A DNA stretch of 64,000 bases from Pantoea agglomerans NBRC 102470 (lineage in GTDB: Bacteria > Pseudomonadota > Gammaproteobacteria > Enterobacterales > Enterobacteriaceae). Within the stretch, counting starts at the first letter, position 1; every line of letters starts with the position of its first letter. The stretch covers positions 62,001-126,000 of the forward strand of contig NZ_BCZA01000012.1 of NCBI RefSeq assembly GCF_001598475.1, given 5' to 3'. This document shows, piece by piece, positions 51,883 through 63,614 of this stretch. The notes beneath the pieces were generated by a model, which was given only the letters and a program-made list of their open reading frames with translations, was not told the origin of the DNA and ran no database searches. Made by a program: the position numbers and the translations under genes.

Positions 51883-51888
51883 AGCCAG

Positions 51889-51990
51889 CCAATCTTTTGT
51901 ATGTCAGTGCGTTTCCATTTGAGTATCCTGAAAACGGGCTTTTCAGCATGGGACGTGCTTGTTTAATTATAGGAGTGCATAGTGGCCCGT
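51889..51990 (+). promoter_or_regulatory. alpha operon leader (S4-binding pseudoknot)
   Basis: The leader from GCCAATCTTTTGTATGTC through GAGTATCCTGAAAACGGGCT and TTTCAGCATGG to the GTG start of rpsM closely matches the E. coli alpha mRNA pseudoknot, which S4 binds to trap the 30S subunit and repress rpsM, rpsK, rpsD and rplQ. The pairing was judged by resemblance, not by folding. Confidence 0.85.
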
Positions 51991-52338
51991 ATAGCAGGCA
52001 TTAACATTCCTGATCAAAAACATACCGTTATCGCATTAACTTCGATCTTCGGTATCGGTAAAACTCGTTCTAAAGCCATCTGCGCTTCAACGGGTATTGC
52101 TGAAAATGTTAAGATCAGTGAGCTGTCTGAAGAACAAATTGATCAGCTGCGTGATGCAGTTGCGAAATTCGTTGTAGAAGGTGATCTGCGCCGTGAAATC
52201 ACCCTGAGCATCAAGCGTCTTATGGACCTTGGTTGCTACCGTGGTTTGCGCCATCGTCGTGGTCTTCCGGTTCGCGGTCAGCGTACTAAGACCAACGCAC
52301 GTACCCGTAAGGGTCCGCGTAAACCGATCAAGAAATAA
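51982..52338 (+). CDS. rpsM: 30S ribosomal protein S13
   Basis: 118-residue head protein forming intersubunit bridges with L5 and touching P-site tRNA through its basic tail. It starts with GTG after AGGAG, the same unusual start as in E. coli, and lies within the S4 pseudoknot. First gene of the alpha operon. Confidence 0.98.
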   Translation: MARIAGINIPDQKHTVIALTSIFGIGKTRSKAICASTGIAENVKISELSEEQIDQLRDAVAKFVVEGDLRREITLSIKRLMDLGCYRGLRHRRGLPVRGQRTKTNARTRKGPRKPIKK

Positions 52339-52351
52339 TCGGGGTGAGTAA

Positions 52352-52744
<393 letters not shown>

Positions 52745-52759
52745 CGCCCGTTTTTTTAG

Positions 52760-53398
<639 letters not shown>

Positions 53399-53423
53399 GG
53401 CTTAGTACCAAAGAGAGGACACA

Positions 53424-54413
53424 ATGCAGGGTTCTGTGACAGAGTTTCTAAAACCGCGCCTGGTAGATATCGAGCAAGTGAGTTCGACGCACGCCAAGGT
53501 GACCCTTGAGCCTTTAGAGCGTGGCTTTGGCCATACTCTTGGTAACGCACTGCGCCGTATTCTGCTTTCATCCATGCCGGGTTGCGCGGTGACCGAGGTT
53601 GAAATTGATGGTGTACTTCATGAGTACAGCACCAAAGAGGGAGTACAGGAAGATATCCTGGAAATCCTGCTCAACCTGAAAGGGCTGGCGGTAAGAGTTC
53701 AGGGGAAAGATGAAGTTATTCTGACCTTGAATAAATCTGGCATTGGCCCTGTGACTGCAGCCGACATTACCCATGATGGTGATGTCGAAATCGTCAAGCC
53801 TCAGCATGTCATTTGCCATCTGACCGATGAGAACGCTGCTATCAGCATGCGTATCAAAGTTCAGCGTGGTCGTGGCTATGTGCCGGCTTCTGCCCGAATT
53901 CATTCGGAAGAAGATGAGCGCCCAATCGGCCGCCTGTTAGTTGACGCTTGCTACAGCCCTGTAGACCGTATCGCCTACAATGTTGAAGCAGCGCGTGTAG
54001 AGCAGCGCACCGACCTGGACAAGCTGGTCATCGAAATGGAAACCAACGGCACAATCGATCCTGAAGAGGCGATTCGTCGTGCGGCAACCATTCTGGCAGA
54101 ACAACTTGAAGCTTTCGTTGACTTACGTGATGTACGTCAGCCGGAAGTTAAAGAAGAGAAACCAGAATTCGATCCGATCCTGCTGCGCCCTGTTGACGAT
54201 CTGGAATTGACTGTCCGCTCTGCTAACTGCCTTAAGGCAGAAGCTATCCACTACATCGGTGATCTGGTACAGCGTACCGAGGTTGAGCTGCTTAAAACGC
54301 CTAACCTTGGTAAAAAATCTCTTACCGAGATTAAAGATGTGCTGGCTTCGCGTGGTCTTTCTCTGGGCATGCGCCTCGAGAACTGGCCGCCAGCAAGCAT
54401 TGCTGATGAATAA
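53424..54413 (+). CDS. rpoA: DNA-directed RNA polymerase subunit alpha
   Basis: 329-residue subunit whose N-terminal domain (residues 1-235) dimerises to start polymerase assembly and whose C-terminal domain (about 250-329) binds UP elements and activators such as CRP; Arg265 lies in the [14 protein letters not shown] region. Length equals E. coli alpha. In E. coli it escapes most S4 repression within this operon. Confidence 0.98.
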
Positions 54414-54429
54414 TCAGATCACAGGTTAA

Positions 54430-54840
<411 letters not shown>

Positions 54841-54853
54841 TCTGTAGCAACGT

Positions 54854-54879
54854 AAAAAACCCGCTTCGGCGGGTTTTTT
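54854..54879 (+). terminator. Terminator of the alpha operon
   Basis: An 11-bp perfect stem AAAAAACCCGC/GCGGGTTTTTT with a TTCG tetraloop (54854-54864 with 54869-54879), 13 bases after rplQ. Confidence 0.95.
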
Positions 54880-54936
54880 ATTGCCTGAAATTTACTACCT
54901 TAGAACTTACTCTTTTCATGTTCAAAGGAGCTAACT

Positions 54937-55308
54937 ATGTGGCTGGTTGATGAACTTGCTGAACAGCACATCAAAGCGGCGCTGGAAAAAGGCGAGCTGA
55001 GTAATCTTCCCGGCTCTGGTAAGCCGCTGCAGCTGGATGATGACAGTCATGTTCCGCCTGAGTTAAGAGCAGGCTACCGTTTACTGAAAAATGCGGGCTT
55101 TCTGCCGCCGGAGCTTGAGCTCAGACGGGAAGCCATGGAAGTTAACGATCTTCTTCGTAACCTCGATCCTGCGGATCAAAATTATCAGGATCATTGCCAT
55201 CGGCTTCAGGTGCTGGAGCTAAGATTACGCCAGGCGGGTATCAGTACCGATTTTCTCCATGGCAGTTATTCCACTGCTATTCAGCATCGTTTCCGCGAGG
55301 AGGAGTAA
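54937..55308 (+). CDS. yhdN: DUF1992 (DnaJ-related) protein YhdN
   Basis: 123-residue conserved protein of the DUF1992 family (MWLVDELAEQHIKAALEKGE, NLPGSGKPL), also found as a domain in eukaryotic DNAJC28. Function unknown. AAAGGAG precedes the start. Its stop codon touches the ATG of zntR, so the two are probably co-transcribed. Confidence 0.92.
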   Translation: MWLVDELAEQHIKAALEKGELSNLPGSGKPLQLDDDSHVPPELRAGYRLLKNAGFLPPELELRREAMEVNDLLRNLDPADQNYQDHCHRLQVLELRLRQAGISTDFLHGSYSTAIQHRFREEE

Positions 55309-55725
55309 ATGTTTCGCATCGGTCAGTTAGCTAAGCTTGCGGAGGTGACGCCAGACACTATCCGTTTTTATGAAAAGCAGCAGATGATGGATCATGATGG
55401 TCGGACGGAAGGTGGTTTTCGCCTTTACAGCGAGGGCGATCTTCAGCGTCTGAAATTTATTCGTTATGGTCGTAAACTGGGTTTCAGTCTGGAAGCGATC
55501 AGAGAGCTACTTTCGATCCGGGTTGATCCTGCGCACCACACCTGTCAGGAATCAAAAGCGATCGTTGAAAAACGGCTGAGCGAAGTTGCTCAGATGATCG
55601 CAGAATTAGAAACGATGCAGCGTTCTCTGCGACACCTTTCCGATGCCTGTTGTGGTGACAGTCACAGTAGCATTTCGTGCTCAATTCTTGAGGCGCTGGA
55701 GCGGGGAGAGGCTTCGAGCAAATAA
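55309..55725 (+). CDS. zntR: Zn(II)-responsive MerR-family regulator ZntR
   Basis: 138-residue activator of zinc efflux genes such as zntA. The MerR helix-turn-helix is at the N-terminus ([20 protein letters not shown]). The metal-site residues Cys79, Cys114, Cys115, His119 and Cys124 are all present at the same numbers as in E. coli ZntR, supporting Zn(II) sensing. zntA is not in this window. Confidence 0.96.
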   Translation: MFRIGQLAKLAEVTPDTIRFYEKQQMMDHDGRTEGGFRLYSEGDLQRLKFIRYGRKLGFSLEAIRELLSIRVDPAHHTCQESKAIVEKRLSEVAQMIAELETMQRSLRHLSDACCGDSHSSISCSILEALERGEASSK

Positions 55726-55784
55726 GCATATTGTTATTTTGCTGCAAAGGAATAGAGTATCAGACCATCTCAACAGGAGGCGTC

Positions 55785-56018
55785 ATGAGTAAATATCAGC
55801 ACACCAAAGGGCAAATCCGCGATAACGCGATTCAGGCTCTGTTACACGACCCGCTATTTCGGCAACGCATCGAGCAGAAGCAAAAGGGTAAAGGTAGTTT
55901 TAAGCGGAAAGAGAAACATGGCAAGGGGACTGGATGGGAGGGCAGTGATAAGAAAGCGTCTTATCACTGCCCTTCTGCTTTTACGGTTAAAAAAACCGCC
56001 TGTGCGGCGGCTTATTAA
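55785..56018 (+). CDS. arfA: Alternative ribosome-rescue factor ArfA
   Basis: 77-codon reading frame matching E. coli ArfA (YhdL): [20 protein letters not shown] followed by a Lys/Gly-rich part. ArfA enters stalled ribosomes and recruits release factor RF2 when tmRNA fails. From codon 52 the gene contains a 14-bp perfect hairpin (55940-55972), expected to cut or end the mRNA, so that the normal product is truncated to roughly 50-58 residues and is itself a tmRNA substrate. The tail after the hairpin ([16 protein letters not shown]) is then made rarely. SD AGGAGG is strong. Confidence 0.9.
   Translation: MSKYQHTKGQIRDNAIQALLHDPLFRQRIEQKQKGKGSFKRKEKHGKGTGWEGSDKKASYHCPSAFTVKKTACAAAY
55940..55982 (+). 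terminator. Intragenic hairpin of arfA (nonstop mRNA generator)
   Basis: A perfect 14-bp stem (55940-55953 with 55959-55972), 5-base loop, followed by TTCTGCTTTT, wholly inside the arfA reading frame. In E. coli arfA the equivalent hairpin is an RNase III site and terminator that removes the stop codon from the mRNA. Confidence 0.85.
55987..56010 (-). terminator. Terminator of mscL, inside the end of arfA
   Basis: On the minus strand: a GC stem (55996-56000 with 56006-56010) followed by a run of T (complement of the A run at 55989-55995), just after the mscL stop. It overlaps the last codons of arfA; the arfA and mscL stop codons are directly adjacent. Confidence 0.8.
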
Positions 56019-56429
56019 CTAGACCCGGGTATTCTGCTGTTTCAGCAGATCGCGGATTTCAGTCAGCAGAACTTCTTCGTTTGACGGTTTAGCCACTGGC
56101 TTCTCTACTTCTTTTTTCTTGTACAGACGATTCATTAACTTGATCGCCATAAAGATTGCGAAAGCGATGATGACGAAATCGAAGATGGTCTGAAGGAAGA
56201 TACCGTACTGCATAACAACGGCTGGAGCATCACCAACTGCAGGCTTAAGTACCCAGGCGAATGATTTAAAATCGACACCACCAATCAGTAAGCCTAAAGG
56301 CGGCATAATGATGTTGGCGACTAACGATGAAACAATTTTACCGAATGCAGCACCGATGATGACACCGACGGCTAAATCCATCACATTGCCGCGCATTGCG
56401 AAATCGCGAAACTCTTTGATTAAACTCAT
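56019..56429 (-). CDS. mscL: Large-conductance mechanosensitive channel
   Basis: 136-residue channel that opens near membrane-lytic tension to release solutes in osmotic downshock. TM1 contains the [20 protein letters not shown] gate segment (residues about 14-33) and TM2 follows near 75-100, with a charged cytoplasmic helix at the end. The start at 56429 ([14 protein letters not shown]) is the family start; 22 extra in-frame codons upstream are rejected. Confidence 0.96.
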   Translation of the reverse strand: MSLIKEFRDFAMRGNVMDLAVGVIIGAAFGKIVSSLVANIIMPPLGLLIGGVDFKSFAWVLKPAVGDAPAVVMQYGIFLQTIFDFVIIAFAIFMAIKLMNRLYKKKEVEKPVAKPSNEEVLLTEIRDLLKQQNTRV

Positions 56430-56553
56430 ACTTATCTCCTTGCCCAAGCCAATGCCATAAAGTCTAACAAACCCTACTGGTTTTGCCATCAACACAGCGA
56501 ATTAAGCGGCAGTTTTGCGTTCCTTGTGTTCTGTTCGCCTGTAAACGCGGCAT

Positions 56554-57930
56554 TTACAGGAAAAATGGACTCGGCTGGAAGAGACGTTCCACATCTGATA
56601 CAAACTTCTTGTCGGTCAGGAACATGATGACATGATCACCTTGTTCAATTCGCAGGTTATCATTGGCAATCATCACATCGTCTCCACGAACCACTGCGCC
56701 AATAATGGTGCCTGGCGGTAGTTTGATATCATCAATGGAGCGGCCGACCACGCGTGAAGTTGATTCGTCTCCGTGCGCTATCGCTTCGATCGCTTCTGCA
56801 ATACCGCGTCGTAGCGATGAAACGCCCACGATATCTGCTTTGCGCACATGACCCAGCAGGGCAGAAATCGTGGCCTGCTGAGGTGAAATAGCGATATCGA
56901 TAACGCTGCCTTGTACCAGATCGACGTAGGCGCGGCGCTGAATCAGCACCATAACCTTCTTCGCCCCCATCTTTTTTGCCAGCATGGCTGACATAATATT
57001 GGCTTCATCATCGTTGGTGACGGCGATAAAGAGATCAACCTGATCAACATGTTCTTCAGCGAGAAGTTCCTGATCTGACGCATCGCCATAAAAGACGACT
57101 GTGTCGTGAAGATGCTCTGCCAGTTCTGCTGCGCGCTGGGGGTTACGTTCAATCAGCTTCACGCTGTAATTTTTCTCAAGTTTTTGTGCCAGACCGAAAC
57201 CGATATTACCGCCACCTACCAGCATAATCCGTTTATAAGGTTTCTCCAGCCGCTGCATTTCACTCATTACCGCACGAATGTTCTGACTGGCTGCAATGAA
57301 AAAGACTTCATCACCCGCTTCTACGATGGTTGAACCCTGTGGGCGAATGGGGCGATCCTGACGAAATATAGCGGCTACGCGGGTATCAATGTGTGGCATA
57401 TGCTCACGCATGATCGACAGCGGATTTCCCACCAGTGGCCCGCCATAATAAGCTTTCACCACGGCGAGGCTGACTTTGCCTTCAGCAAAGTTAACGACCT
57501 GCAATGCGCCAGGGTACTGGATTAAACGATAGATATTGTCGATCACCAGCTGTTCAGGCGAGATCAGGTGATCGATAGGCACCGCTTCAGGAATAAATAA
57601 TTTGTCCGCATCACGCAGATAATCGGCCGCGCGAATACGGGCGATACGATTCGGCGTATTGAAAAGCGAATAAGCAATCTGACAGGCAATCATGTTGGTT
57701 TCATCGGAGTTGGTTACGGCAACCAGCATGTCGGCATCTTCCGCACCCGCCTCACGTAAAATGCGTGGATGAGAACCATGACCCTGCACGACGCGAAGAT
57801 CGAACTTATCCTGCAGGTGACGCAGGCGTGAAGAGTCGGTATCAACCACCGTGATATCGTTGTTTTCACCCACCAGATTTTCTGCCAGGGTTCCGCCAAC
57901 CTGTCCTGCGCCCAGAATGATTATTTTCAT
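56554..57930 (-). CDS. trkA: Trk potassium uptake regulatory protein TrkA
   Basis: 458-residue peripheral NAD(H)-binding subunit of the TrkH/TrkG potassium uptake systems. It is a tandem of two RCK units, each with a Rossmann motif ([13 protein letters not shown] near residue 4; [12 protein letters not shown] near 238) and a following TrkA-C domain. Length equals E. coli TrkA. An 8-bp inverted repeat (56538-56545 with 56553-56560) overlaps its stop but lacks a T run. It is the last gene of def-fmt-rsmB-trkA. Confidence 0.97.
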   Translation of the reverse strand: MKIIILGAGQVGGTLAENLVGENNDITVVDTDSSRLRHLQDKFDLRVVQGHGSHPRILREAGAEDADMLVAVTNSDETNMIACQIAYSLFNTPNRIARIRAADYLRDADKLFIPEAVPIDHLISPEQLVIDNIYRLIQYPGALQVVNFAEGKVSLAVVKAYYGGPLVGNPLSIMREHMPHIDTRVAAIFRQDRPIRPQGSTIVEAGDEVFFIAASQNIRAVMSEMQRLEKPYKRIMLVGGGNIGFGLAQKLEKNYSVKLIERNPQRAAELAEHLHDTVVFYGDASDQELLAEEHVDQVDLFIAVTNDDEANIMSAMLAKKMGAKKVMVLIQRRAYVDLVQGSVIDIAISPQQATISALLGHVRKADIVGVSSLRRGIAEAIEAIAHGDESTSRVVGRSIDDIKLPPGTIIGAVVRGDDVMIANDNLRIEQGDHVIMFLTDKKFVSDVERLFQPSPFFL

Positions 57931-57948
57931 CGCTTATCAATACTCATT

Positions 57949-59250
57949 TCAGTTTGTACCCGATTTTTTTATCAGCTTAGCGTAGAAGAAACCATCTCCG
58001 CCCTCGGCTTCCGGGAAGACCTGTAAGCCGTTCGCGGGCGCATCTCTGAGGGGCTCTGCCTGCGCATCATGCTGGCGCTGCAGGAAAGCATCTATCTGCT
58101 GATGATTCTCTTCAGGCAGGATGGAACAGGTGGCATAAATCAGTGTACCGCCAGGTTTCAGGTGCGGCCAGATAGCATCAAGAATTTCACCCTGAAGTTT
58201 TGCCAGCTCGGCGATATCCCGATCGCGACGCAGCCACTTAATATCGGGATGGCGTCGGATCACACCGGTAGCAGAGCAGGGTGCATCCAGCAGAATACGG
58301 TCAAACTGACGATCGCCGCACCACTGTTGCGGCGTTCGTCCATCACCCTGTTTCACGTCTGCTTTCATACCCAGTCGTTGCAGATTCTCATTTACGCGTT
58401 TAAGACGCTGCGCATCCACGTCGACGGCCATAACTTCGGCCTGAGGCGCGATTTCAAGGATATGGGTCGTTTTACCGCCGGGCGCAGCGCATAAATCCAG
58501 AATCTGTTCGCCGTTTTGGGGCTCAAGCAGCAAGGCACAGCGCTGAGCAGATAAATCCTGCACGGTAACCCAACCCTGATCAAAGCCTGGTAGCTGGCTG
58601 ACCGGGGCAGGGGCGTCAAGCCGCAGCGCATCCGGCACATCGACAGCAGGCTGTGCATTCCTGCCGCTTTCGGCCAGCATTGCCAGCCACGTGTCACGAT
58701 CGTGGTGCTGGCGATTAACCCGCAGCCACATCGGCGGACGCAGATTATTTGCTTCGACAATCTGTTGCCATTGTTCCGGCCAGGCATGCTGCAAACGCTT
58801 TAGCAGCCATCCCGGATGCAGATAGCGCTGCGGGCCATCCTGAACAGTGGCGAGCAGCTCTTCCCGCTGCCGCTGAAACTGGCGTAATACGCCATTTAAT
58901 AAGCCTTTCATACTGGTGCGCTTCAGTACTTCGGCGCCCGCGACGGTTTCTGCCAGTGCGGCATGGGCGGGCACTCGGGTATATTCCAGCTGATAAAGCC
59001 CGACCATGATCAGATAGTGCAGAACCCGCTGTTTGCCGGTAAGTGGACGCTCCATCAGTTTGCCAATGAGCGCTTCCAGCTGCGGTAATGTGCGCAATAC
59101 GCCAAAACAGATCTCCTGCACTAACGCGCTATCTTTGTCAGAGAGCTTTTTCTGGGCGGCTGGCAGTGCCGTATTCAGGGATTCGCCCTTGTCGACCACA
59201 CGCTCAATAAGTTGAGCCGAGAGGCTACGCAGGTTGATAGATTTAGTCAT
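57949..59250 (-). CDS. rsmB: 16S rRNA m5C967 methyltransferase
   Basis: 433-residue SAM-dependent enzyme that methylates C967 of 16S rRNA. The N-terminal NusB-like domain covers residues about 1-140. The SAM site is [15 protein letters not shown] near 254, and the two cysteines of the m5C mechanism are in [14 protein letters not shown] (about 325) and [11 protein letters not shown] (about 378). trkA follows after 18 bases. Confidence 0.96.
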   Translation of the reverse strand: MTKSINLRSLSAQLIERVVDKGESLNTALPAAQKKLSDKDSALVQEICFGVLRTLPQLEALIGKLMERPLTGKQRVLHYLIMVGLYQLEYTRVPAHAALAETVAGAEVLKRTSMKGLLNGVLRQFQRQREELLATVQDGPQRYLHPGWLLKRLQHAWPEQWQQIVEANNLRPPMWLRVNRQHHDRDTWLAMLAESGRNAQPAVDVPDALRLDAPAPVSQLPGFDQGWVTVQDLSAQRCALLLEPQNGEQILDLCAAPGGKTTHILEIAPQAEVMAVDVDAQRLKRVNENLQRLGMKADVKQGDGRTPQQWCGDRQFDRILLDAPCSATGVIRRHPDIKWLRRDRDIAELAKLQGEILDAIWPHLKPGGTLIYATCSILPEENHQQIDAFLQRQHDAQAEPLRDAPANGLQVFPEAEGGDGFFYAKLIKKSGTN

Positions 59251-59264
59251 AGGGTTTTGTCATC

Positions 59265-59294
59265 AAACAAAAGGCCCGGTGAGGGACCGGGCCT
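59265..59294 (-). terminator. Hairpin with T-rich tail between fmt and rsmB
   Basis: Minus strand: a 9-bp perfect stem AGGCCCGGT/ACCGGGCCT (59272-59280 with 59286-59294), 5-base loop, then TTTTGTTT. It is 5 bases after the fmt stop and 15 before the rsmB start, so it may partly uncouple rsmB-trkA from def-fmt. Confidence 0.55.
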
Positions 59295-59299
59295 GAGAG

Positions 59300-60244
59300 T
59301 CAGTCCAGAAGGGTTCCAGGTTCAAACCATTCCCGGCGCGAGTTGAGAAGATCCTGAGCCGACATCGGTTTTTTACCGGCGGGCTGCAACTGGAGCAGGT
59401 TCAGTACGCCCTGAGCCGTCGCCACCTGGATGCCATGCTTGTCAGCATGGATAATTTCACCAGGCGCACGATCGCAGTGGGGCAGAACGCTTGCCTGCCA
59501 TACTTTAACCGGCTGATCTTCAATGGTGAAAAAGCTCATCGGCCACGGGTTAAAAGCGCGAATACAACGCTCAAGCTGTTCTGCAGAGAGTGTCCAGTCA
59601 AGACGTGCCTCCTCTTTACTGAGTTTCTCAGCATAGTTGGCCAGCGTTTCATCCTGTTTTTCAGGTGTAGCCTGCTGAGTGGTCAGTAATGTCAGCGTAT
59701 CCAGCAGCCCCTGTGGGCCAAGCTGTGCCAGCTTGTCATACAGCGTGGCACTGGTATCCTGGGCAGTAATCGGACAGGCCAGCTTATGCAGCATATCGCC
59801 GGTATCCAGTCCCACGTCCATCTGCATGATGGTCACGCCGGTTTCGCTGTCGCCAGCCCAGAGCGCACGTTGAATAGGCGCAGCTCCACGCCAGCGTGGC
59901 AGCAGTGAGCCATGGACATTGATGCATCCCAGACGTGGCATATCAAGCACGGCCTTGGGCAGAATTAATCCGTAGGCCACAACCACCATCACATCGGCCT
60001 TGAGGTCAGCAACCAGTTGCTGATTTTCTTCAGGTCGCAGTGACTTAGGCTGATAAACCGGAATGTCATGTGCCATCGCCAGCGTTTTGACCGGGCCTGG
60101 CGTTAATTTGTTACCGCGACCAGCAGGACGGTCGGGTTGGGTGAATACGCCGATAACCTGATGTTCAGAAGCAAGCAGCGCGTCAAGATGACGCGCTGCA
60201 AAGTCAGGTGTGCCGGCAAAGATGATTTTTAGCGGGGCAGACAC
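59300..60244 (-). CDS. fmt: Methionyl-tRNA formyltransferase
   Basis: 314-residue enzyme that formylates initiator Met-tRNA using 10-formyl-tetrahydrofolate. The N-terminal domain has the folate-site block [23 protein letters not shown] near residues 105-128 and [11 protein letters not shown]; the C-terminal OB-like domain binds tRNA. It is directly downstream of def, pairing formylation with deformylation. Confidence 0.97.
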   Translation of the reverse strand: MSAPLKIIFAGTPDFAARHLDALLASEHQVIGVFTQPDRPAGRGNKLTPGPVKTLAMAHDIPVYQPKSLRPEENQQLVADLKADVMVVVAYGLILPKAVLDMPRLGCINVHGSLLPRWRGAAPIQRALWAGDSETGVTIMQMDVGLDTGDMLHKLACPITAQDTSATLYDKLAQLGPQGLLDTLTLLTTQQATPEKQDETLANYAEKLSKEEARLDWTLSAEQLERCIRAFNPWPMSFFTIEDQPVKVWQASVLPHCDRAPGEIIHADKHGIQVATAQGVLNLLQLQPAGKKPMSAQDLLNSRREWFEPGTLLD

Positions 60245-60264
60245 GTTTATCCCTTATTAAGATC

Positions 60265-60777
60265 TCAGGAAGCCTGCGCGTTCTGACGCGCCAGTTTCTC
60301 TAATTTATTTTTGATCCGTTGCCGCTTTAAAGGCGACAGATAATCGATAAACAGTTTGCCTTCCAGATGATCGATCTCATGCTGGATACAGATGGCCAGT
60401 AACTCGCTGGCTTCCAGTTCGAAACTTTTACCCTCGCGATCCAGTGCACGGACCTTTACCCGCTCGGCACGCGGAACAAATGCGCGCTGTTCCGGAATAG
60501 AGAGGCAGCCCTCTTCAATGCCGGTTTCACCGCTTTTTTCCAGCAGCTCAGGGTTAATCAGCACTAAACGCTCTTCACGACTTTCAGAGACGTCAATCAC
60601 GATAATGCGCTGATGAATATCGACCTGCGTAGCCGCAAGACCGATACCTTCTTCGGCATACATCGTCTCGAACATATCATCAACGATACGCTGAATGTCT
60701 GCGTTAACTTCTTTAACGGGCGCAGCAACTTTGCGAAGACGCTCGTCAGGGAAATGTAATACCTGCAAAACTGACAT
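60265..60777 (-). CDS. def: Peptide deformylase
   Basis: 170-residue metalloprotease that removes the N-formyl group from nascent proteins. All three family motifs are present: GIGLAATQ near residue 45, EGCLS near 89 (Cys metal ligand) and HEIDH near 133 (two His ligands and catalytic Glu). First gene of def-fmt-rsmB-trkA, divergent from dprA. Confidence 0.97.
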   Translation of the reverse strand: MSVLQVLHFPDERLRKVAAPVKEVNADIQRIVDDMFETMYAEEGIGLAATQVDIHQRIIVIDVSESREERLVLINPELLEKSGETGIEEGCLSIPEQRAFVPRAERVKVRALDREGKSFELEASELLAICIQHEIDHLEGKLFIDYLSPLKRQRIKNKLEKLARQNAQAS

Positions 60778-60892
60778 AAATATCCAGATCTGTATTCGGT
60801 TAAGAAAAGATTACTACCTTATATTGTAGACTTTTCGAGGCCTGATTGACAGCATTCTGCGGCAGGAAGCAAGGGCGATCAGGGAGCTGAAG

Positions 60893-62017
60893 ATGGACAA
60901 AATAGCGCAGTCTGTACGGCTGGCCGCCGTCACTGGAATGACAGGGAAACGCTGGGTTGATGTGGCGCAGCAAATAGGTGCCGGACAGGCAGACAGGGAG
61001 CAGCTTATCCGGCTTGGCTTAGATGAGAGCCAGTGCCAGCAATATGATGATTTTAATGAAAATAATCTCACAGAAGTCTATTCCTGGCTGGCTCAGAGTC
61101 CGGCTCATCATCTGGTAACTGCTCTGGACGCGGCCTATCCTGCCCGTCTTAAAGAAACCAACCGCTTTCCGCCGCTGCTCTATATTGATGGCGATCCTGC
61201 GCTTATCAGCACACCACAGTTAGCGGTGGTGGGCAGCCGAAACTGTTCACACTATGGCCGCTACTGGTGCGACTGGTTTACCCAGCACTTAAGCCTCAGC
61301 GGTCTGACCATTACCAGCGGACTGGCAAGGGGTATTGATGGTGTTGCGCATCAGGCAGCACTCAACGTAGGCGGTAAAACGGTGGCCGTGTTAGGTAGTG
61401 GTTTGCAGCGGCTCTATCCCAGCAATCATGCCCATCTTGCCGCAGAGATCGTTGAACAGGGTGGAGCGGTGGTTTCTGAGTTTCCGCTGACGACCCTGCC
61501 GCATCCGCTTAATTTTCCGCGCCGTAATCGTATTATCAGCGGCCTGAGCCATGGGGTGCTGGTGGTAGAAGCCTCGCTGAAGAGTGGTTCCCTGGTAACG
61601 GCGCGGTATGGGCTGGAGCAAAATCGTAATGTCTATGCCTTACCTGGCGCGCTCGGTAACCCGTTAAGCGAAGGCGTAAACTGGCTGATTCAGCAGGGGG
61701 CGCTGCTGGTGGCCCATCCCCATAACATCGTGGAAGATCTGGCAAGTGCACTTAACTGGCTGCCGATGACACCGGCCGGTGAAATTTATTCTGAGGTGAG
61801 TGACGATGCTCCATTGCCATTTGCTGATGTGTTGGCTAACGTAGGTGATGATGTTACACCTGTTGACGTTGTCGCTGAACGTGCCGGCCAATCTGTGCCA
61901 GTTATCTCAGCTCAGTTGCTGGAACTGGAGTTAGCAGGATGGATCGCAGCTGTACCCGGCGGCTATGTCCGATTGAGGAGGGCATGCCATGTTCGACGTA
62001 CTGATGTATTTGTTTGA
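60893..62017 (+). CDS. dprA: DNA processing protein DprA (Smf)
   Basis: 374-residue Rossmann-fold protein that binds single-stranded DNA and loads RecA during natural transformation; in enterics its role is less clear. The conserved core [11 protein letters not shown] (about 113) and [16 protein letters not shown] (about 143) is present, and a C-terminal winged-helix-like region covers about 300-365. It overlaps smg by 29 bases. Confidence 0.95.
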   Translation: MDKIAQSVRLAAVTGMTGKRWVDVAQQIGAGQADREQLIRLGLDESQCQQYDDFNENNLTEVYSWLAQSPAHHLVTALDAAYPARLKETNRFPPLLYIDGDPALISTPQLAVVGSRNCSHYGRYWCDWFTQHLSLSGLTITSGLARGIDGVAHQAALNVGGKTVAVLGSGLQRLYPSNHAHLAAEIVEQGGAVVSEFPLTTLPHPLNFPRRNRIISGLSHGVLVVEASLKSGSLVTARYGLEQNRNVYALPGALGNPLSEGVNWLIQQGALLVAHPHNIVEDLASALNWLPMTPAGEIYSEVSDDAPLPFADVLANVGDDVTPVDVVAERAGQSVPVISAQLLELELAGWIAAVPGGYVRLRRACHVRRTDVFV

Positions 62018-62462
62018 GACATATATCCACAACGAAGCAGAAATGGGTGTTGATCAGGACAGATTGACAGACGACCTGACGGATGCCGGGTTCCATCGTG
62101 AAGATATTTACAGTGCGCTGAACTGGTTAGAAAGATTGGCTGACTATCAGGAAGGACTGGTTGCGCCAATTTTACTGACAAATGATCCGCTCTCCATGCG
62201 TATTTATACCGATGAAGAGAGCAAACGTTTAGATGCTGACAGCCGTGGTTTCCTGCTGTTCCTGGAGCAGATTCAGGTGCTGAACCTGGAAACGCGTGAA
62301 ATGGTCATCGAACGCATTATGGCGCTGGATACCTCTGAGTTTGACCTGGAGGATCTCAAATGGGTGGTACTGATGGTGTTGTTCAACATTCCCGGATGTG
62401 AAAATGCCTATCAGCAGATGGAAGAACTGCTATTCGACGCCAATGAAGGTATGCTGCATTAA
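61989..62462 (+). CDS. smg: Smg family protein
   Basis: 157-residue acidic protein of the DUF494 family ([20 protein letters not shown]). Function unknown; it is conserved beside dprA across gammaproteobacteria. The ATG lies inside the dprA end after GGAGG, so the two are coupled. Confidence 0.94.
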   Translation: MFDVLMYLFETYIHNEAEMGVDQDRLTDDLTDAGFHREDIYSALNWLERLADYQEGLVAPILLTNDPLSMRIYTDEESKRLDADSRGFLLFLEQIQVLNLETREMVIERIMALDTSEFDLEDLKWVVLMVLFNIPGCENAYQQMEELLFDANEGMLH

Positions 62463-62486
62463 ATTTCCTTTCATGCATTGATCGCT

Positions 62487-63035
62487 ATGAGTAAAGCTGC
62501 ACTCTTCACCGTGCGTAAACAGGATCCCTGCCCCGCTTGCGGGGCAGAACTGGTTATCCGCTCCGGTAAACACGGTCCTTTTCTGGGCTGCGCGAACTAC
62601 CCGGCATGCGACTACATTCGACCCTTAAAGGGTCAGGCCGATGGTCATGTGGTCAAAGTGCTGGAAGGCCACGCCTGTCCCGAATGCGGTGCGGATAAAG
62701 TGTTGCGGCAGGGGCGATTTGGCATGTTCATTGGCTGTAGCCTCTATCCGGAATGCGGATACACCGAAACCATCGACAAACCGGATGAAACCTCGCTGGC
62801 CTGTCCACAGTGCCATGAAGGCCGGTTAGTTCAGCGGCGCTCCCGTTACGGCAAAACGTTTCACTCCTGCGACCGCTATCCAGCCTGCCAGTTTGTTGTG
62901 AATCTGACACCCGTTGCCGGAATCTGTCCTTATTGCCAGTATCCGCTATTAGTTGAAAAAAAGACGGCCCAAGGGATCAAACGCTTTTGCGCCAGTAAAA
63001 GTTGTGGCAAAGCCATTGCTGAAGAGAATTCATAG
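62487..63035 (+). CDS. yrdD: Topoisomerase-type zinc-finger protein YrdD
   Basis: 182-residue protein built of four repeated Cys4 zinc-finger units of the type in the topoisomerase I C-terminus, with pairs such as CPAC, CPEC, CPQC and CPYC at about 45-residue spacing and FLGC, FIGC and FHSC blocks between. DNA binding is likely; the function is unknown. The start at 62487 (MSKAALFTVRKQDPCPACG) fits E. coli YrdD. Confidence 0.93.
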   Translation: MSKAALFTVRKQDPCPACGAELVIRSGKHGPFLGCANYPACDYIRPLKGQADGHVVKVLEGHACPECGADKVLRQGRFGMFIGCSLYPECGYTETIDKPDETSLACPQCHEGRLVQRRSRYGKTFHSCDRYPACQFVVNLTPVAGICPYCQYPLLVEKKTAQGIKRFCASKSCGKAIAEENS

Positions 63036-63038
63036 ACC

Positions 63039-63611
63039 ATGGAAAATCAACACCTCGCCGATTCACTTGAAACCTGCTTAGAGCAGCTGAATCGACAGGC
63101 GGTCATCGCCTATCCTACTGAAGCCGTATTTGGTCTGGGCTGTGACCCTGACAGTGAATCTGCCGTCATGGCTTTACTGGCGCTGAAACAGCGTCCGGTA
63201 GAAAAGGGGCTTATCCTGATTGCGGCTGATTACACCCAGCTGGAACCTTACATCTCCGCTCGGGAACTGTCTGTGATACAGCGTGAGCGGATGTTTGCAT
63301 GCTGGCCCGGCCCGGTGACCTTTGTCGTACCCGTTCCGCCACAAACGCCTCGCTGGCTTACCGGACAGTTTGATTCACTGGCCATTCGCGTCAGTGACCA
63401 TCCTGATGTGCAGGCCCTTTGCCGCGCATTTGGTAAACCGCTGGTCTCAACCAGTGCAAATCTGTCAGGCCTGCCTCCCTGCCGAACGGCTGAAGAAGTG
63501 AAGCAGCAGTTTGGTGAGCAGTTCCCGGTTCTGTCGGGAAAAACAGGTGGGCGGCTCAATCCCTCTGAAATCCGCGATGTCATCAGCGGCGAACTTATAC
63601 GTCAGGGCTAA
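63039..63611 (+). CDS. tsaC: Threonylcarbamoyl-AMP synthase
   Basis: 190-residue enzyme that makes threonylcarbamoyl-AMP from threonine, bicarbonate and ATP, the first step of t6A modification at position 37 of ANN-decoding tRNAs. YrdC-fold motifs: [16 protein letters not shown] near residue 23, KGLILIAA, and STSANLSG near 140 for ATP and carbonate binding. Length equals E. coli TsaC. aroE follows after 3 bases. Confidence 0.96.
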   Translation: MENQHLADSLETCLEQLNRQAVIAYPTEAVFGLGCDPDSESAVMALLALKQRPVEKGLILIAADYTQLEPYISARELSVIQRERMFACWPGPVTFVVPVPPQTPRWLTGQFDSLAIRVSDHPDVQALCRAFGKPLVSTSANLSGLPPCRTAEEVKQQFGEQFPVLSGKTGGRLNPSEIRDVISGELIRQG

Positions 63612-63614
63612 TTC

